Shown: in pieces, positions 41,144-50,498 of the stretch
Position numbering within the stretch: position 1 is the stretch's first letter
Layout of the letters: every line of letters begins with the position of its first letter
DNA from: Ruegeria sp. SCSIO 43209
GTDB taxonomy: Bacteria; Pseudomonadota; Alphaproteobacteria; Rhodobacterales; Rhodobacteraceae
NCBI RefSeq assembly: GCF_019904295.1
Contig: NZ_CP065359.1
Coordinates: 3,160,001 to 3,224,000, forward strand
Direction of reading: 5' to 3'
DNA length: 64,000 nucleotides
Program-made: the position numbers and the translations under genes
The notes under the pieces: model-generated
What the model was told of the DNA's origin: nothing
What the model saw: the letters and a program-made list of their open reading frames with translations, nothing else
The model's database searches: none

Positions 41144-44100
41144 GACAAGGTCTCCATTGCGCAATCCTCTGGGTTGCGGTCCATGTAGTCGATAACGGCC
41201 TCGAAAGGATTGTTGCCATGAATCGATCGACAGAAACTTTGGTCACCAACAATCAACAAGGCGCTTTTTCCTCGAGAAAGCGCCACGTTTAGTCGCGGAC
41301 GTTCTTTGAGAAATCCAAGTCGCCCGCGCTTGTTTGAGCGTACGACCGAGTAAATGCATACATCAGCTTGGCGTCCTTGGAATGCATCTACGCTATTGCA
41401 TGACACCTCAAGGTTTGGCCACTCAGCAGCACCTTGCATCACCATTTTGTCAAGCAATCCGACCTGAGCAGTGTAACCTGAAATTACAGCGACCGAAATA
41501 GACTGATGTTGAATGTTTGCCACAAATTGAAGCGTTTGCAATCGCTCTCGCACTGCAGCGACTTCGGTTGGATTGCAATAGGTTGGGCCTTGTTCACGCT
41601 CGAAGGGGTTTTCAAGTGCATGAGTAGAATACCACATCACAGGTTTCGGAAAGGCGAGCTCAAGCTTTAGCCCGTGTGTCTTGATGGGGCTGTTAAGCTG
41701 ACCGTCATAAAAACACTCACTGACCAGATTTCCAATTGGGCGCACCATACGGTACTGGTTGCTGAGCGCTGCACGACAACCTTCCGGCAAACCATCAGGC
41801 TTTTCCAGTAGACGATCCAACAGGGTCGCTTTCACCTCCTTGTCGTCAAATTCACTTCGTAGTTCGTCCCCCAGATCTTCAAAGAAGGGCGGTAATTGCT
41901 TCGGATCACCAACAACAATCCAACGCTGGCTACGCGCCATTGGAATCAGGATTTCTGTCGCTGTCGCTTTAGATGCTTCGTCAACAATACACAGGTCGTA
42001 GGAGACTTCGCCCATCCCCTTTACTCCAGCAATGCCTACGCAGGTACCGGCAATAACTTCCGCAGAGGACAATAAGGCAGCGTTGAAGTCAGGTGATCGC
42101 CCAACACGTAAACTCCACTCCTCAAGCAGGGACAATCGTTCGCGGCATTCTTCAGCCGCCGGGCCGGAATTGAGGAAATGCTCAGCCCAGTCTGTCAGAT
42201 CGCGAACGTCGCAAGATGTTGCGAGTTCTTCAGCGTAACCACCGATTTCCTTAAGTTGATCCCTTACTCGACGTTCTTCCTTGCGGAGTACACCAAGCTC
42301 TCGTTCTGCCACACCAATCTCGTTGTCCAATTGGGTTGTCTGTTCGGCAATATCGTCATCTTCGACGACTGGGTGATCGTCACCATCCGCGGGAGTTTCA
42401 ACGTCTTTACGTTCTTTTGTCAGATCAGAAATGGACGCCGCAAGCTCTTGCTGTCGTCCTAGGATTTGAATTAGACGTTCCACCATTATTCCAATTTCGA
42501 CCATTCCTCGGTCGACACCATTTTTTTCGGCCCAATCGGACATTTCCTCCTCTGCCAATCGACGTACTTCACCAATCCAAGACTCCACACGCTTTTCGAG
42601 GAGCAGTTCTTTACTTTCATCGGATATCTTCGGTTCGTCCACTCGCCCGATCCGAATTAGCTTCATCTCAGGATCAAGTGTTGAAACACGCTCCAGAACA
42701 TTATCCAAAGCGATGTGCGTTTGTGATGAAAGTAGAATGCGATGTCCTGGGTTTCTTCGAAGCCACTGAACGACGATTTCGCTAATTAGCTTAGTTTTTC
42801 CCGTGCCAGGAGGGCCCTCAATAGCAAGAATATCCTCTACACCAAGCGCTTTAGAGAGTATCTCAATTTTTTCGTCATCGAGATCGCTGTCCGTTGGATC
42901 GACATTGGAAACAGGTGATGTCGGCGTTGCGTTTCCCGGTTCGAGAATTATCGACTTCAAGCGATTACTGACAGCTCGTCCAAATACTACTGAGTCAAGA
43001 GCATGAGTTTGGTGCGAGAGCGCTCGCTGTGCGAGCAGTGTATTGAGTATTATCTCGCCGCGCTGCGGCAGTTTGTTAGGATTTCCGTAAGTAACGTCCA
43101 TTGTAACCTGATTGAACGAAACTGCGCTAACCACGCCAATCACTCTGCCGTTTGCTAGCTGTATTAAACGGTCTTGACCAACCAGTTCCTCTTTCTGGGC
43201 TATGTCAGTAGTAAATACTACTTTCTCCCCGGATACGTGACGGTTCAAATAGGTGATTGCATTTGCACGATTGGCTTCAAGGTCTGCCCTGTCACGAAGA
43301 TAGCTCCTCCACGCCCGAAAAACACGTTCTGTGGCCCGAGAGTCTCGTTCCGCTTGGATAGCATCTCGCTCAGATTTTGCTTCAACCAAAAGCATCTCGA
43401 GAGCGTTGCCTGCCTGTCTCGTACCAGCCGGGCGATTGAAGCTTATTCGCAGGCGACTATTTGTTCCCGCTTCACGCAAATCTGAAGCGTGTCCCGCACC
43501 AATTTCAATTGCTTTCGTGATGTGAAGCAGTTCTTTGTGTTTGCCAGCTACTGAAGCCTCAAAGCACCAAGTTGCTCCAACAATTTTAACTTCGCAGGGG
43601 TCTCCGTCACTCTCCCTTAGGTTAAGAGAGCAAACTTCCTCGAGCTCCTCATGAACGAACCGTTCAAGAGCCGCTCGCCCTTCGAAACCAAGTCTTTTTT
43701 CGAGGTAAGGTAGTACATTACCCGCCATTTCGATGTGAATTGTAACAAAGCCAGAGTTGGTCTTCTCGTGATCCAGCATCGCATGTTCCAGTTGTTCTCG
43801 CAGAACAGCTGCCAAGCGCGGTCGATCCGACACTTCCTCACTTAGACATCGATCCAATATTGGGCGAATCTCACGTGGAAGCACAGCTTCTTGCTGTGCA
43901 ATCCGAATGTCATCGTCGCTAGTGATAATTCGACCTGCTACGCAGGAAATAGCAACTGCAGCAAAGGCGAAACAATCTCGGCTAAAAATATAGTTCTCAT
44001 CGTCTGGAGTAGATGGTGTGTAGCCGGGAGTGTAGTCGAAGCGAAAAGTTAGCCCCTTAATCGCCCAGTTTCCACCATTGTCTAAGAGCTTGGCGATCCC

Positions 44101-44574
44101 ATAATCCGCTAGTTTTGGTTTTCTGTCAGAAGTTACGAGAATGTTTTTTGGCTTAATGTCCCGATGAGCGATTCGTTGCTTCTGCCCGAATACAATCGCA
44201 TCCAGTAGAGGTGAACCATAACGATCCCAGAACACAGTCCACGGCATCGCGCCTTCGTCTACAATGGCATCTTCAAGGTTGTTTTCAATCCACTCAAGTA
44301 CAAGATACCAATTGCCTTCGTCGTCTTGGTCTACCTCAACAAGCTCCACAATGTTGGGATGAACAAGGTTTTGGAGCGTGCGGACCTCGCGGTGAAAGCC
44401 TTCCTTAGAACGCTCATCATCTGGACCAAACTTAACCCGCTTGATCGCAACAAAATTTCCCGTGTTCTGGTCAAGTGCCTTTATGACCGATGCTTGGGCA
44501 CCAAATCGCTCAATGCTAGTCAGCACATAGCGGCCACCGAGCGAATTGATAACAGAACTATCTTCGTTCGCCAT
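41140..44574 (-). CDS. Ser/Thr protein kinase fused to SF1 helicase
   Basis: Large fusion of 1144 residues. Residues 15-260 form a protein kinase with VAIKRV (Lys45), HRDIKPKNIL (137-146) and DYG (157-159), all needed residues being present. A linker region of about 300 residues follows. Residues 580-1110 form an SF1 helicase of the UPF1/Dna2 type: GPPGTGKT (587-594), VDEAS (864-868), GDPKQLPP (889-896), QYRM (940-943), AFQGRQAD (1064-1071) and NVALSRGK (1096-1103). A long acidic coiled-coil insertion (about 650-800) sits inside the helicase core. Its stop overlaps the PLD-like gene (ATGA). It probably senses nucleic acid by helicase action and signals by phosphorylation (inference). Confidence 0.92.
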   Translation of the reverse strand: MANEDSSVINSLGGRYVLTSIERFGAQASVIKALDQNTGNFVAIKRVKFGPDDERSKEGFHREVRTLQNLVHPNIVELVEVDQDDEGNWYLVLEWIENNLEDAIVDEGAMPWTVFWDRYGSPLLDAIVFGQKQRIAHRDIKPKNILVTSDRKPKLADYGIAKLLDNGGNWAIKGLTFRFDYTPGYTPSTPDDENYIFSRDCFAFAAVAISCVAGRIITSDDDIRIAQQEAVLPREIRPILDRCLSEEVSDRPRLAAVLREQLEHAMLDHEKTNSGFVTIHIEMAGNVLPYLEKRLGFEGRAALERFVHEELEEVCSLNLRESDGDPCEVKIVGATWCFEASVAGKHKELLHITKAIEIGAGHASDLREAGTNSRLRISFNRPAGTRQAGNALEMLLVEAKSERDAIQAERDSRATERVFRAWRSYLRDRADLEANRANAITYLNRHVSGEKVVFTTDIAQKEELVGQDRLIQLANGRVIGVVSAVSFNQVTMDVTYGNPNKLPQRGEIILNTLLAQRALSHQTHALDSVVFGRAVSNRLKSIILEPGNATPTSPVSNVDPTDSDLDDEKIEILSKALGVEDILAIEGPPGTGKTKLISEIVVQWLRRNPGHRILLSSQTHIALDNVLERVSTLDPEMKLIRIGRVDEPKISDESKELLLEKRVESWIGEVRRLAEEEMSDWAEKNGVDRGMVEIGIMVERLIQILGRQQELAASISDLTKERKDVETPADGDDHPVVEDDDIAEQTTQLDNEIGVAERELGVLRKEERRVRDQLKEIGGYAEELATSCDVRDLTDWAEHFLNSGPAAEECRERLSLLEEWSLRVGRSPDFNAALLSSAEVIAGTCVGIAGVKGMGEVSYDLCIVDEASKATATEILIPMARSQRWIVVGDPKQLPPFFEDLGDELRSEFDDKEVKATLLDRLLEKPDGLPEGCRAALSNQYRMVRPIGNLVSECFYDGQLNSPIKTHGLKLELAFPKPVMWYSTHALENPFEREQGPTYCNPTEVAAVRERLQTLQFVANIQHQSISVAVISGYTAQVGLLDKMVMQGAAEWPNLEVSCNSVDAFQGRQADVCIYSVVRSNKRGRLGFLKERPRLNVALSRGKSALLIVGDQSFCRSIHGNNPFEAVIDYMDRNPEDCAMETLS

Positions 44575-44814
44575 GTATTCTCACAATTCTAGAGTGTTTC
44601 CTTGCTGTGCAATTCACGCGTAAAACTTGTCTCCCATAGAGACTTCAAGCTGCAGAGATTGTAAAGGGTAATTCTGCACATCTGCTTGATTCTAAGAGAA
44701 AAATTCTTCTTACTTGGAGATACTTAGAACTAGGGATTACTAGCTAAATTTAACTATGACAGGCGCTTACTCTGTAAACGAAAGCAGACATTGTCCCAAA
44801 CTACGAGCAACTAG

Positions 44815-45003
44815 CTATGTCTCTTTCGTGTGTTTTGCCCATCTTTTGCGTTGTGCTTCAGCGATCCGCGCTCGACCTTGCTTGGATGTCGGGCCGGTTG
44901 ACAAGCCGCCATGGTATCGACACCGGCGTTTTCCTGGTGCCACGGGCAGCTGACAACTCGATCCTTTGCGCGTTTTTGCGCCACAGCGAGCTCGTAGATG
45001 CAT
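44815..45003 (-). CDS. HGGxSTG-domain small protein
   Basis: Short basic protein of 62 residues with the pattern CGAKTRKGSSCQ, a histidine/cysteine pair in CRYHGG, and LSTGPTSKQGRARIAEAQRKRW. This is the HGGxSTG domain found in small proteins of phages and islands. The cysteines and histidine may bind zinc. Function unknown. The frame is open further up to an ATG at 45189; that extension is cysteine-rich but has no known pattern, so I prefer the shorter form. It lies upstream of the kinase-helicase gene on the same strand. Confidence 0.6.
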   Translation of the reverse strand: MHLRARCGAKTRKGSSCQLPVAPGKRRCRYHGGLSTGPTSKQGRARIAEAQRKRWAKHTKET

Positions 45004-45367
45004 TGGAAGCGGTTGCCCCTCATTGTCCAAGCCAATGTTCTGCAGATCCTGACACTGGCCACCAGTACATTCGGAGCACGTTTTTTCTCTGCCGCGCCCA
45101 GTAACTGTCCGAAAGGGGCAAATTTGACAGCTCGGTGTCTCATCCCTAGCGAACTCTTCCTGGAGTGATAACAACACCTCGCGAAGCATTAGATTCAAAC
45201 TCAAAAACACCTCCAAATGTAAGCAATTCTAAGCATCGGCCTAAGACCCCATGGACTTTGAATACGCCCACAAAAGAAGACGGCATCAAATTGGACGAGC
45301 TGCCTAGGGGCCTGTTGGCAGAAAGGAATAGGTCAGCTGCACTCGTCGTTGCTTAAGCCTGTATTGA
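45004..45367. other. Gap between two small island genes
   Basis: About 360 bases; only the possible N-terminal extension of the HGGxSTG gene on the minus strand and unsupported short frames are present. Confidence 0.4.
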
Positions 45368-46099
45368 CTATCGACCGGCAATTCCGTGCACAGTAGCTTT
45401 TCGTTCAGCCAAGTTCAGGAACACTCGGTCAAAATACTGCCAAGACATTATCGCTCCATCGCCTTTTCTGGCTATCACATCGTTTACGTTTGAAACGATT
45501 TGCTCATAGCTAAGTTCAAGCGCACACCACCGTTCTACCGTGCGTTTTGCCGCGTCGCTATCAAGCGCATCAGCGAGTGTATACGCACCCTTGCTCAGGA
45601 CGAGATTTCTGAGAGCCGCGATCAGACGGTCAAATTCCAAGGTGAGTTCATTTTTTTCAGCGTGACTCTGCAAATCCGCCACGCTGAGCGCGCTCGTAGC
45701 CTGATTAGACAGATCACAATGCACATCGTTTGCTTGCTCCAAGATTGCTTTTGGTTTTGCTCTGTCGTTTCGGCAGGAGTTTGCGAGCTTGCCATTTTCG
45801 GATTTCGCTTGGAAATGATTGATCGCGTTTTCCGCGAGAGCGACCATTATTCCGTCATCGGTCGCTTTCACTTTTCCAGTCTTGATGAGCGACGATAGCA
45901 GACGCGCCAGCAACTTTTTAGATTTGCCAAGGCCGACACGATACGCAAGTCTTTCCTCGTCATGCTCCAATGAGCCCTGCGCCTCACAATTCTCGACAAG
46001 AAACGAGAATAGCAATCCGCGCTCTTCAAGCGTCAAATCCTGTATTGTTCGGCGCATATCTTGGATTGAAAGTTGGGCGAAAATCATTTGTCCAGCCAT
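45368..46099 (-). CDS. Hypothetical island protein, replication-initiator-like
   Basis: Protein of 243 residues. The N-terminal 90 residues (DLTLEERGLLFSFLVENCEAQG ... LLSSLIKTGKV, quoted in parts) resemble the helical DUF1376/winged-helix part of phage replication proteins. The rest is polar and ends in a helical segment around ALELSYEQIVSNVNDVI. The assignment is tentative. The ATG at 46099 has GGAG upstream, while a TTG at 46114 is also in frame. It is followed by HGGxSTG and preceded by the AlpA-like gene, an arrangement seen in small integrative elements. Confidence 0.6.
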   Translation of the reverse strand: MAGQMIFAQLSIQDMRRTIQDLTLEERGLLFSFLVENCEAQGSLEHDEERLAYRVGLGKSKKLLARLLSSLIKTGKVKATDDGIMVALAENAINHFQAKSENGKLANSCRNDRAKPKAILEQANDVHCDLSNQATSALSVADLQSHAEKNELTLEFDRLIAALRNLVLSKGAYTLADALDSDAAKRTVERWCALELSYEQIVSNVNDVIARKGDGAIMSWQYFDRVFLNLAERKATVHGIAGR

Positions 46100-46224
46100 G
46101 GAGGCTCCATACAAGGTTGGCTGACCGTGTGCTCATGAGCGTCCACCGTGAGGATACTGGTCAGTTGATATTAGAAAGGCGGAGGCAGACATATAGCCAC
46201 TCGCAAGCGTTGCTGGCCGGTTTG

Positions 46225-46434
46225 TTACCGGTTGGCTTTGGCTTCAGCGATGACAGCAAGGATTTCAGAACGAGGCCACCTAGAAGATCCACCAAGTTTG
46301 ATTGGCTTGGGGACCGACCCATCCGCGATACGGCGCCAGAAGCTCGGCACGCTGATTGCAAGCAGCTCTGCGGCTTCCGCCACCTTAAGCAATGGATCGA
46401 TTTCGGTTTGAATTGAGTTGGCTTCAGCGTTCAT
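46225..46434 (-). CDS. AlpA-like excisionase/regulator
   Basis: MerR-type helix-turn-helix protein of 69 residues. The core LLKVAEAAELLAISVPSFWRRIADGSVPKPIKLGG with SSRWPRSEI fits the AlpA/excisionase family (quoted in two halves of the motif). Such proteins bind the element ends or switch on the integrase, and so may control excision of this island. It lies three genes from the integrase on the same strand, after a perfect hairpin. Confidence 0.8.
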   Translation of the reverse strand: MNAEANSIQTEIDPLLKVAEAAELLAISVPSFWRRIADGSVPKPIKLGGSSRWPRSEILAVIAEAKANR

Positions 46435-46499
46435 GTGACTAGATGCCTCGTTTTTATGAGCGTTGAGTCATCTAGAGGCGATCTAAGTTCATGCGGGGA

Positions 46500-46520
46500 G
46501 GGGAGAAAAAATTTCTCCCC
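46500..46520 (-). terminator. Hairpin before AlpA-like gene
   Basis: GGGGAGAAA and TTTCTCCCC form a perfect nine-base stem around AAA, 14 bases after the stop of the upstream hypothetical gene. It is symmetric and may end the integrase transcript. No separate T run follows. Confidence 0.6.
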
Positions 46521-46534
46521 CCCAAACTCGGCTT

Positions 46535-47185
46535 TTAGGCTACGCCGATCAGAGCCTTTTCTTGAACGCTCAGTTTCGTGACTTTTCCTTTAAAATTGGG
46601 AGTAAAATGCTCCGGAACGCGCCACGGGTTCCATTTCAAACTTCCTTGCGCAGAGACCCAGTCTAAAAGTTCCTCTAAGGCTTTGGCTTTCGAAAGGAAC
46701 TCGTCGAACTTCTTCGGGTCATTTTCAAAGGTCTGAAACCTTGGGCCGTCTGATCGATAAGCGGCTTCAAGGTGGCAAGTATTGCGAAACCGGCTGAAGG
46801 CCTTTCTCACTTGTTCAGAGACCGAGCTTTCCAATCTGGCGCTTTGTTCCTCCAGCAATGGCCGTGTAATCAGCTTTACCGCTTTGCCCAAAGTTGGCGT
46901 TACGCCGTTGAGATAGAGTCGCGCGATCTCGCGCACCACCATTGCAGCGTATCTACGCTCGGACATGTTAGATCTTACGAACTTTCTTTCGATTATTGCG
47001 TCCAAAGGGTTCAATTCAATGCTACTGTTATCCGAGATTTCTGACATGTGCCGGTAGGCCTCCCAAATGGTGCTCTCTTTTTCGTCGTCTGGAGCGCCCA
47101 TTCGAACCAAAACAAAGAGATCTGGGCGAGATATCCATTTGCCGTTTCCGTTGTACAAGGGAAGATAACGACGATCCTGATTCAT
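46535..47185 (-). CDS. Hypothetical protein coupled to integrase
   Basis: Protein of 216 residues, charged and mostly helical, with no family that I recognise. The ATG at 47185 overlaps the integrase stop (ATGA), so it is translated as a partner of the integrase; the frame extends upstream to 47371 only over the integrase gene. Features include a C-terminal stretch SLKWNPWRVPEHF. Functions for such genes include excision control, but this is only inference from position. Confidence 0.65.
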   Translation of the reverse strand: MNQDRRYLPLYNGNGKWISRPDLFVLVRMGAPDDEKESTIWEAYRHMSEISDNSSIELNPLDAIIERKFVRSNMSERRYAAMVVREIARLYLNGVTPTLGKAVKLITRPLLEEQSARLESSVSEQVRKAFSRFRNTCHLEAAYRSDGPRFQTFENDPKKFDEFLSKAKALEELLDWVSAQGSLKWNPWRVPEHFTPNFKGKVTKLSVQEKALIGVA

Positions 47186-48369
47186 GCTGTGGCCAATTTT
47201 ATGATTGTATCTGTATTGCCAGTGAGGTGGGACGCCCAGCGCTCCAGCAGCACACGACGTTGGTCGAGAAAGTCGGTTCGACGATAGGCGCGTTCGACAG
47301 AGCTGCCCACAACGTGACCAAGCATAGTTTCTGCAACTTCGTGACGCGCATCGGTTGCCTCCGCCAACCACACGCGGAGACTTGAACGAAATCCATGCGG
47401 ACGGGCGCTCATGCCACGACGCTCCATCAATCTCGACATCGTGGCGTCCGAGATCACCCCTTTTCGAATACTCGGAAACAGATAGCCATCGCGAGCATGT
47501 CGCCGCGCGTCTCCAAGAACATGAAGCGCTTCATTCGAAAGGGGTACACGGAACTCAGCAGTAGCGCCCTCACGTCCTTTCATCTGCTCTGCCGGAATGG
47601 TCCAGACATCACCGTCGATCTGCTCTTCCCTCAAGTACCGTATTGGCCGTGACCGTACCCCGGTCAAAATTAGAAGTTTCAGAGCAAGGTGTGTGACTGT
47701 ACCTTCGTCCAAGCTTTTGTAGAACTCAGGCACTTCACTCCAGGCAAGCGACGGAATGTTGGTGGTGGCCTTACGCGGTTTGCCAAGCAATGCACGTGCC
47801 TTCCTGGGGGCCTGCAAGTCAACATCAATGCCCAGCGCGGCTGCATGCTCCAGACAAATAGATGTCCGTGTCAACGCCTTCCGAGCAGTCTCGGCTTTCT
47901 CATGCCAGATAGGCGCAAGGCAATCCCGCAGATCGATCTGAGTAATTTCAGCAACCGGCACATGACCGAGTTTGGGTATGACGTGTAGTTCCAGCGGACT
48001 AAACCAACGCCCCGCCTTTCCGCCACCTCGCAATTCCGACTTCCGCGCTTCAAACGCATCCCGAGCGATGTCTCTAAACAGGTGCAAATTGCGCTGGGCT
48101 TCCACCCGCCGCTTCTGCCGCTCTCTAATCGGATCTAGGCCTTCTCGCAGTTCGCGCCGTGCAGCATCAGCAGATTCCCGGGCCTCCGCCAAGCCAACAT
48201 CCGGCCACCGCCCGAGGCCCATTTCCCGTCGTTTGCCGAAAACCGTCAGTCTAAGAACCCACTTACCGCTTTTGGAATCTGCCTTCACAAGCCAGAGCCC
48301 AGCGCCATCGCAGTGCTTTCCGCTCTCTAATGCAAGAACGCCGCGCGCGCTCAATTTGTTTTTCGCCAT
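47182..48369 (-). CDS. int: Tyrosine-type site-specific integrase
   Basis: Island integrase of 395 residues. The N-terminal arm-binding domain of the P4 type (DUF4102; DGAGLWLVKADSKSGKW and GKRREMGLGRWPDVGLAEAR in parts) is followed by a core-binding domain and the catalytic domain. In the catalytic part an arginine lies in ILTGVRSRPIRYL, HGFR at the second box, LGHVVGSS with the histidine, and VERAYRRTD with the nucleophilic tyrosine. P4-type integrases commonly use tRNA 3' ends, which agrees with the tRNA-Leu repeats. It lies about 160 bases from the right border. Confidence 0.95.
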   Translation of the reverse strand: MAKNKLSARGVLALESGKHCDGAGLWLVKADSKSGKWVLRLTVFGKRREMGLGRWPDVGLAEARESADAARRELREGLDPIRERQKRRVEAQRNLHLFRDIARDAFEARKSELRGGGKAGRWFSPLELHVIPKLGHVPVAEITQIDLRDCLAPIWHEKAETARKALTRTSICLEHAAALGIDVDLQAPRKARALLGKPRKATTNIPSLAWSEVPEFYKSLDEGTVTHLALKLLILTGVRSRPIRYLREEQIDGDVWTIPAEQMKGREGATAEFRVPLSNEALHVLGDARRHARDGYLFPSIRKGVISDATMSRLMERRGMSARPHGFRSSLRVWLAEATDARHEVAETMLGHVVGSSVERAYRRTDFLDQRRVLLERWASHLTGNTDTIIKLATA

Positions 48370-48531
48370 ACAGCTCTCTACCAGTCCACCTATTGGTCCA
48401 CCCCTAGGTATGGTATGTGCTGCCGTTAGTCGAGATTAATTGAGATCGAATGAAGGAGGTAAGTTAAGCCTTTTCATATAGTTAATCTCTATCTGAGATT
48501 TTTTGAGACATCTACATATTGGGTTTCAATG

Positions 48532-48547
48532 CCTCTCCTGGGCACCA
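48532..48547 (+). repeat. Right border repeat of the island
   Basis: CCTCTCCTGGGCACCA, an exact copy of the last 16 bases of tRNA-Leu(CAG). The partly matching bases just before it (TTTCAATG against GTTCGAGT) suggest the crossover lies inside this repeat. Confidence 0.9.
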
Positions 48548-48857
48548 AAATTTCCATAAAATTTGAACCCCTGGCACTTCCGGTCACTTGACCGATGTAG
48601 AATCAGACTGGTTTGGCCTGTCTGAGTCAATTTCTTTGTTTGACCCCGAGAATCGACCCGTAGCTACCGGAATTAACAATCTCTGTTGCACTACCTTTTG
48701 CCAGTCTAAGAAGGACATGGTGCAAGGCTATGGCAATTTCCTGCAAATCAAACTCATCTTTTTTGAAGATACCTTCCCGTCACGCTTGTTAGTTACAAAG
48801 TCAACTATTACCACACCGATTAAATTCGATCGTATCTGTCCGGAAGGAACGTGCAAA
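48548..48857. other. Region between island and hmgA
   Basis: About 310 bases with no supported gene. It should contain the hmgA promoter. The frame leading into hmgA is open here but has no ribosome binding site before 48858. Confidence 0.5.
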
Positions 48858-50219
48858 ATGAATGAGCTGACCAAGAATGAACGCATGACAGTTGCCCCAT
48901 CCTTGAAAGGGCCGCACGAAGGGTACATGCCGGGCTTTGGCAACGATTACGAAACCGAAGCGCTTCCTGATGCTCTGCCCCAGGGTATGAACAGCCCGCA
49001 GAAATGCAATTACGGCCTCTATGGTGAGCAGCTTTCAGGCACTGCGTTCACGGCACCTTCGCACCAGAACGAGCGTACCTGGTGCTATCGTATCCGCCCG
49101 TCGGTAAAGCATTCACATCGCTATGAAAAAATCGATGTTCCCTATTGGAAATCAGCGCCCAATGTAGATCCTGACGTTGTCAGCTTGGGACAGTACCGCT
49201 GGGATCCGGTGCCCCATACCGGTGAACAGACAACCTGGGTCACGGGCATGCACACCATGACCACTGCCGGGGATGTGAACACTCAGGTCGGGATGGCCAG
49301 CCATATCTATATGGTGAATACTTCAATGCAGGATGATTACTTCTTCTCGGCTGACTCCGAGCTGCTGGTGGTGCCGCAAGAGGGCGTTCTGCGATTCTAC
49401 ACCGAATTGGGGATCATCGACCTTGAACCCAAGGAAATCGCTATCATTCCACGCGGCCTTGTCTACCGGGTCGAAGTTGTGGAAGGCCCTGCGCGCGGGT
49501 TCGTGTGCGAAAACTACGGCCAGAAATTCGAACTGCCTGGCCGCGGCCCGATCGGCGCCAACTGCATGGCCAACCCGCGTGATTTCAAAGCACCGGTCGC
49601 GGCGTTTGAGGACCGCGAAGTGCCCTCAACCGTGACCGTCAAATGGTGCGGCCAGTTTCACCAGACCAAGATCGGTCACAGCCCGCTGGACGTGGTGGCG
49701 TGGCATGGCAACTATGCACCCGTCAAATACGACCTGCGTACATATTGCCCGGTCGGAGCCATCCTGTTCGATCATCCGGATCCGTCGATCTTCACCGTTC
49801 TGACCGCACCTTCAGGCCAGCCCGGCACCGCCAATATCGACTTTGTTCTGTTCCGCGAGCGCTGGATGGTCATGGAAGATACCTTCCGTCCGCCCTGGTA
49901 CCACAAGAACATCATGTCCGAACTGATGGGCAATATTTACGGCCAATATGATGCGAAACCGCAGGGCTTTATTCCCGGCGGTATGAGCCTGCACAACATG
50001 ATGCTGCCCCATGGACCGGATCGCGAAGCCTTTGAAAAAGCATCGAATTCAAACCTGGGGCCAGACAAACTGGAGAACACCATGTCCTTCATGTTCGAAA
50101 CCCGCTTTCCGCAGCATCTCACAGCGTTCGCCGCCAATGAGGCACCACTGCAGGACGATTACATCGACTGTTGGAGCGACATCGAAAAGAAATTCGACGG
50201 CACACCCGGCAAGAAGTGA
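48858..50219 (+). CDS. hmgA: Homogentisate 1,2-dioxygenase
   Basis: Iron(II) ring-cleaving dioxygenase converting homogentisate to maleylacetoacetate in tyrosine and phenylalanine breakdown; 453 residues, normal length. The conserved N-terminal motif [13 protein letters not shown] is present, and the iron site WYHKNIMSE with histidine and glutamate is followed by [12 protein letters not shown]. The ATG at 48858 follows AAGGA; a methionine nine residues later would be a possible alternative. No maleylacetoacetate isomerase or fumarylacetoacetase gene is visible next to it. The nearby HpaR and PLP decarboxylase also concern aromatic compounds. Confidence 0.96.
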   Translation: MNELTKNERMTVAPSLKGPHEGYMPGFGNDYETEALPDALPQGMNSPQKCNYGLYGEQLSGTAFTAPSHQNERTWCYRIRPSVKHSHRYEKIDVPYWKSAPNVDPDVVSLGQYRWDPVPHTGEQTTWVTGMHTMTTAGDVNTQVGMASHIYMVNTSMQDDYFFSADSELLVVPQEGVLRFYTELGIIDLEPKEIAIIPRGLVYRVEVVEGPARGFVCENYGQKFELPGRGPIGANCMANPRDFKAPVAAFEDREVPSTVTVKWCGQFHQTKIGHSPLDVVAWHGNYAPVKYDLRTYCPVGAILFDHPDPSIFTVLTAPSGQPGTANIDFVLFRERWMVMEDTFRPPWYHKNIMSELMGNIYGQYDAKPQGFIPGGMSLHNMMLPHGPDREAFEKASNSNLGPDKLENTMSFMFETRFPQHLTAFAANEAPLQDDYIDCWSDIEKKFDGTPGKK

Positions 50220-50307
50220 CGAGGGTATAATTCCTTCGTCTCCCAAAAGGCAGAGAATTAGAACGCTTGATCTGTAACGCATTTAATCGGGTACGTTCAG
50301 AAAAGCT

Positions 50308-50384
50308 TGGCGACCCCGGCAGGATTCGAACCTGCAACCTGCCCCTTAGGAGGGGGCTGCTCTATCCAGTTGAGCCACGGGGCC
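50308..50384 (-). tRNA. tRNA-Arg(CCT)
   Basis: A 77-base tRNA with encoded CCA. The acceptor GGCCCCG pairs with CGGGGTC (one G-U pair). The D stem GCTC/GAGC and the anticodon stem GCCCC/GGGGC are clear, the latter around the loop CTCCTAA, so the anticodon is CCT, reading AGG. No direct repeat of its end was found nearby. Confidence 0.95.
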
Positions 50385-50498
50385 GCGCGTCGTTTTCTCT
50401 AGCGGGGTTTTTTCAGATTGTCATGGGCTTTGCACAACAGTTGAACAATTCGCCCTGTTCACGCTACCATCGGCCAAACAAACAATGCAGGTATCTCG

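Larger units (their letters stand above)
30503..48547. mobile_element. Integrative genomic island in tRNA-Leu
   Basis: An 18-kb element bordered by the 16-base direct repeats and carrying its own tyrosine integrase next to the right border. Cargo from left to right: a type I restriction-modification locus with amber-interrupted hsdM and hsdR, a four-helix membrane protein gene, a PP2C/PLD-like/kinase-helicase operon, and small regulatory or replication-type genes including an AlpA-like factor. The cargo is visibly AT-richer than the flanking chromosome, especially 34.3-35.2 kb and 39-46 kb. No conjugation or phage structural genes are visible, so mobility probably depends on the integrase plus a helper. 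Confidence 0.88.

Noticed and set aside
45004..45189. Cysteine-rich N-terminal extension of the HGGxSTG gene
   Set aside because: The ribosome binding site is poor and related small proteins start near the domain itself.
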